64,000 nt of DNA from Prolixibacteraceae bacterium (lineage in GTDB: Bacteria; Bacteroidota; Bacteroidia; Bacteroidales; Prolixibacteraceae), in the NCBI GenBank assembly GCA_021740385.1, contig JAIOZY010000001.1:1-64000 (forward strand), given 5' to 3'. Shown in pieces: positions 63,363-64,000 of this stretch (positions within the stretch are counted from its first letter, which is position 1; each line of letters opens with the position of its first letter). A program made the translations under genes and the position numbers. The notes beneath the pieces were generated by a model. That model did not search any database. It was not told the DNA's origin and saw only the letters and a list, made by a program, of their open reading frames with translations.

Positions 63363-63818
63363 ATGCAAGTTAGTATCTTGATGTTGTTTTTATCAGGATG
63401 TTGGCAGGATAATCCTGATAATTATTATCAGGTATATGTTAGGAATGATACTGCCGATACATTATTGCTGTTATTAGGTAAAGACGATGCAGTATATAAT
63501 GAATTATTAAATTATAAGATCAAACCTTATCGGGATACAACTTTAGATTGGCATGGTGTAATTGGATTAAACAACGATGAGGATCCGGTTAGATGTGTAT
63601 TTAGTGAAGGTCACACTCAATTTCAAGATCAAGCTAGAATTTATAGGCACGACAGCCTGAAAGCTGCCTGGGAAGGGCCTGGCAGGGAAATGCCCGATAG
63701 TGTTCACCACTTTTACAATTACAATTCATGGGAATCGTGGTTGCTGGAAGAAAAACAGATAGACGGTGCAACAGGCATTGTTATGTTTACGATATATGAA
63801 TCGGATTTGGAAAACTAA
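63363..63818 (+). CDS. Small lipoprotein coupled to the HELSH-motif lipoprotein gene
   Basis: 151 aa from the ATG at 63363, 4 bp after the upstream stop. A longer in-frame start at 63309 would overlap the previous gene by 50 bp and place a basic leader before the signal. The lipobox FLSGC gives Cys13. The mature domain starts QDNPDNYYQVYVRNDTADTL and is a small beta-rich domain (TLDWHGVIGLNNDEDP, GATGIVMFTIYESD) of unknown family. Operon membership suggests a partner or inhibitor of the putative peptidase. Confidence 0.65.
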   Translation: MQVSILMLFLSGCWQDNPDNYYQVYVRNDTADTLLLLLGKDDAVYNELLNYKIKPYRDTTLDWHGVIGLNNDEDPVRCVFSEGHTQFQDQARIYRHDSLKAAWEGPGREMPDSVHHFYNYNSWESWLLEEKQIDGATGIVMFTIYESDLEN

Positions 63819-63824
63819 AAGTTA

Positions 63825-63904
63825 GAACGCGGATGATGCGGGTTTAACGGGTTAACACGGATATAATCTGTGGTTATCCTCTTAATCTGCGTCATCTGTG
63901 TTCT
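63825..63904. repeat. GAACGCGGATGA/TCATCTGTGTTC palindromic element
   Basis: Arms GAACGCGGATGATGCGG and CTGCGTCATCTGTGTTC with inner AACACGGAT/ATCTGTGGTT stem; related to 28647-28712 and 61155-61200. It separates the lipoprotein gene from the next. Confidence 0.65.
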
Positions 63905-63986
63905 ATTTCTTACGAATGAATCATTAATTGCCAGACTAGCGATGTAAATACTCACGAAAAATTGAAAAATAAAATAATTAACAATT

Positions 63987-64000
63987 ATGGATATGCAACA
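63987..64000 (+). CDS. Possible start of a further gene running off the edge
   Basis: ATGGATATGCAAC at the edge follows an AT-rich stretch (AAAATAATTAACAATT). Only four codons are visible, so no product can be proposed. Confidence 0.25.

Overview
The window looks like chromosomal DNA from a member of the Bacteroidota, probably an anaerobic or facultative marine/sediment lineage near Marinilabiliales/Prolixibacteraceae. The placement is inference; no 16S gene is present. Supporting signs are type A type-IX-secretion (T9SS) C-terminal sorting domains, many lipoproteins with Cys-rich-acid surface signals, -7 boxes of the Bacteroidota form TAnnTTTG, LytS/LytTR two-component pairs, C10 peptidases, glycan-degrading lipoproteins and an oxygen-sensitive KorAB enzyme. 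I see no rRNA, tRNA, CRISPR array, integrase or complete insertion sequence.

Layout. 1-2.7 kb: end of a beta-barrel protein with an apparent frameshift, an exported RraA-like protein and a trypsin-fold protein that has lost its catalytic triad. 2.8-6.4 kb: gamma-carbonic anhydrase and korAB. 6.5-16.8 kb: exported-protein cluster (lipoprotein, beta-helix protein, multidomain C10 peptidase, large LRR protein); the peptidase and LRR protein end in almost identical sorting-tail DNA. 17.2-18.9 kb: fabD with terminator and a DJ-1/PfpI protein preceded by a 22-codon ORF. 19.2-23.5 kb: an exported protein/LytS/LytTR operon, an AlkD-like repair protein and a membrane protein. 23.6-25.5 kb: decayed toxin-antitoxin locus and an RTX-repeat lipoprotein. 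25.8-38 kb: pseudo-SGNH lipoprotein, GH43, tricorn-like protease, an internally deleted AAA ATPase, GH31, a PIN toxin-antitoxin pair and a six-hairpin glycosidase, the last coupled by ATGA overlaps to a small ORF and a PEP/pyruvate-binding protein. 41-47 kb: GAF histidine kinase, a second lipoprotein/LytS/LytTR operon, and a C10 peptidase with a lipoprotein. 47.1-53 kb: SAH/MTA deaminase divergent from an unusual operon (MinD-like ATPase, membrane HAMP protein, SAH-hydrolase-like protein). 53.1-61.2 kb: LCMT-type methyltransferase, YbaK deacylase and an AmmeMemoRadiSam locus with a degenerate spermidine-synthase membrane protein and an intervening HigBA module. 61.7-64 kb: a HELSH-motif lipoprotein and a small lipoprotein.

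Themes. Export dominates: about half the genes carry signal peptides or lipoboxes. Both LytS/LytTR operons begin with an exported protein of unknown function, and both have direct repeats exactly 21 bp apart about 60-90 bp upstream of the first start codon, the geometry expected for LytTR sites. Three exported peptidases or putative peptidases are each linked to a small lipoprotein. The best candidates for undescribed biology are the MinD/HAMP/SAHH-like operon beside a SAH deaminase, and the AmmeMemoRadiSam locus whose MEMO-AMMECR1 fusion and radical SAM enzyme both carry export signals. Gaps hold palindromic elements of several families and remnants of toxin-antitoxin and ATPase genes.
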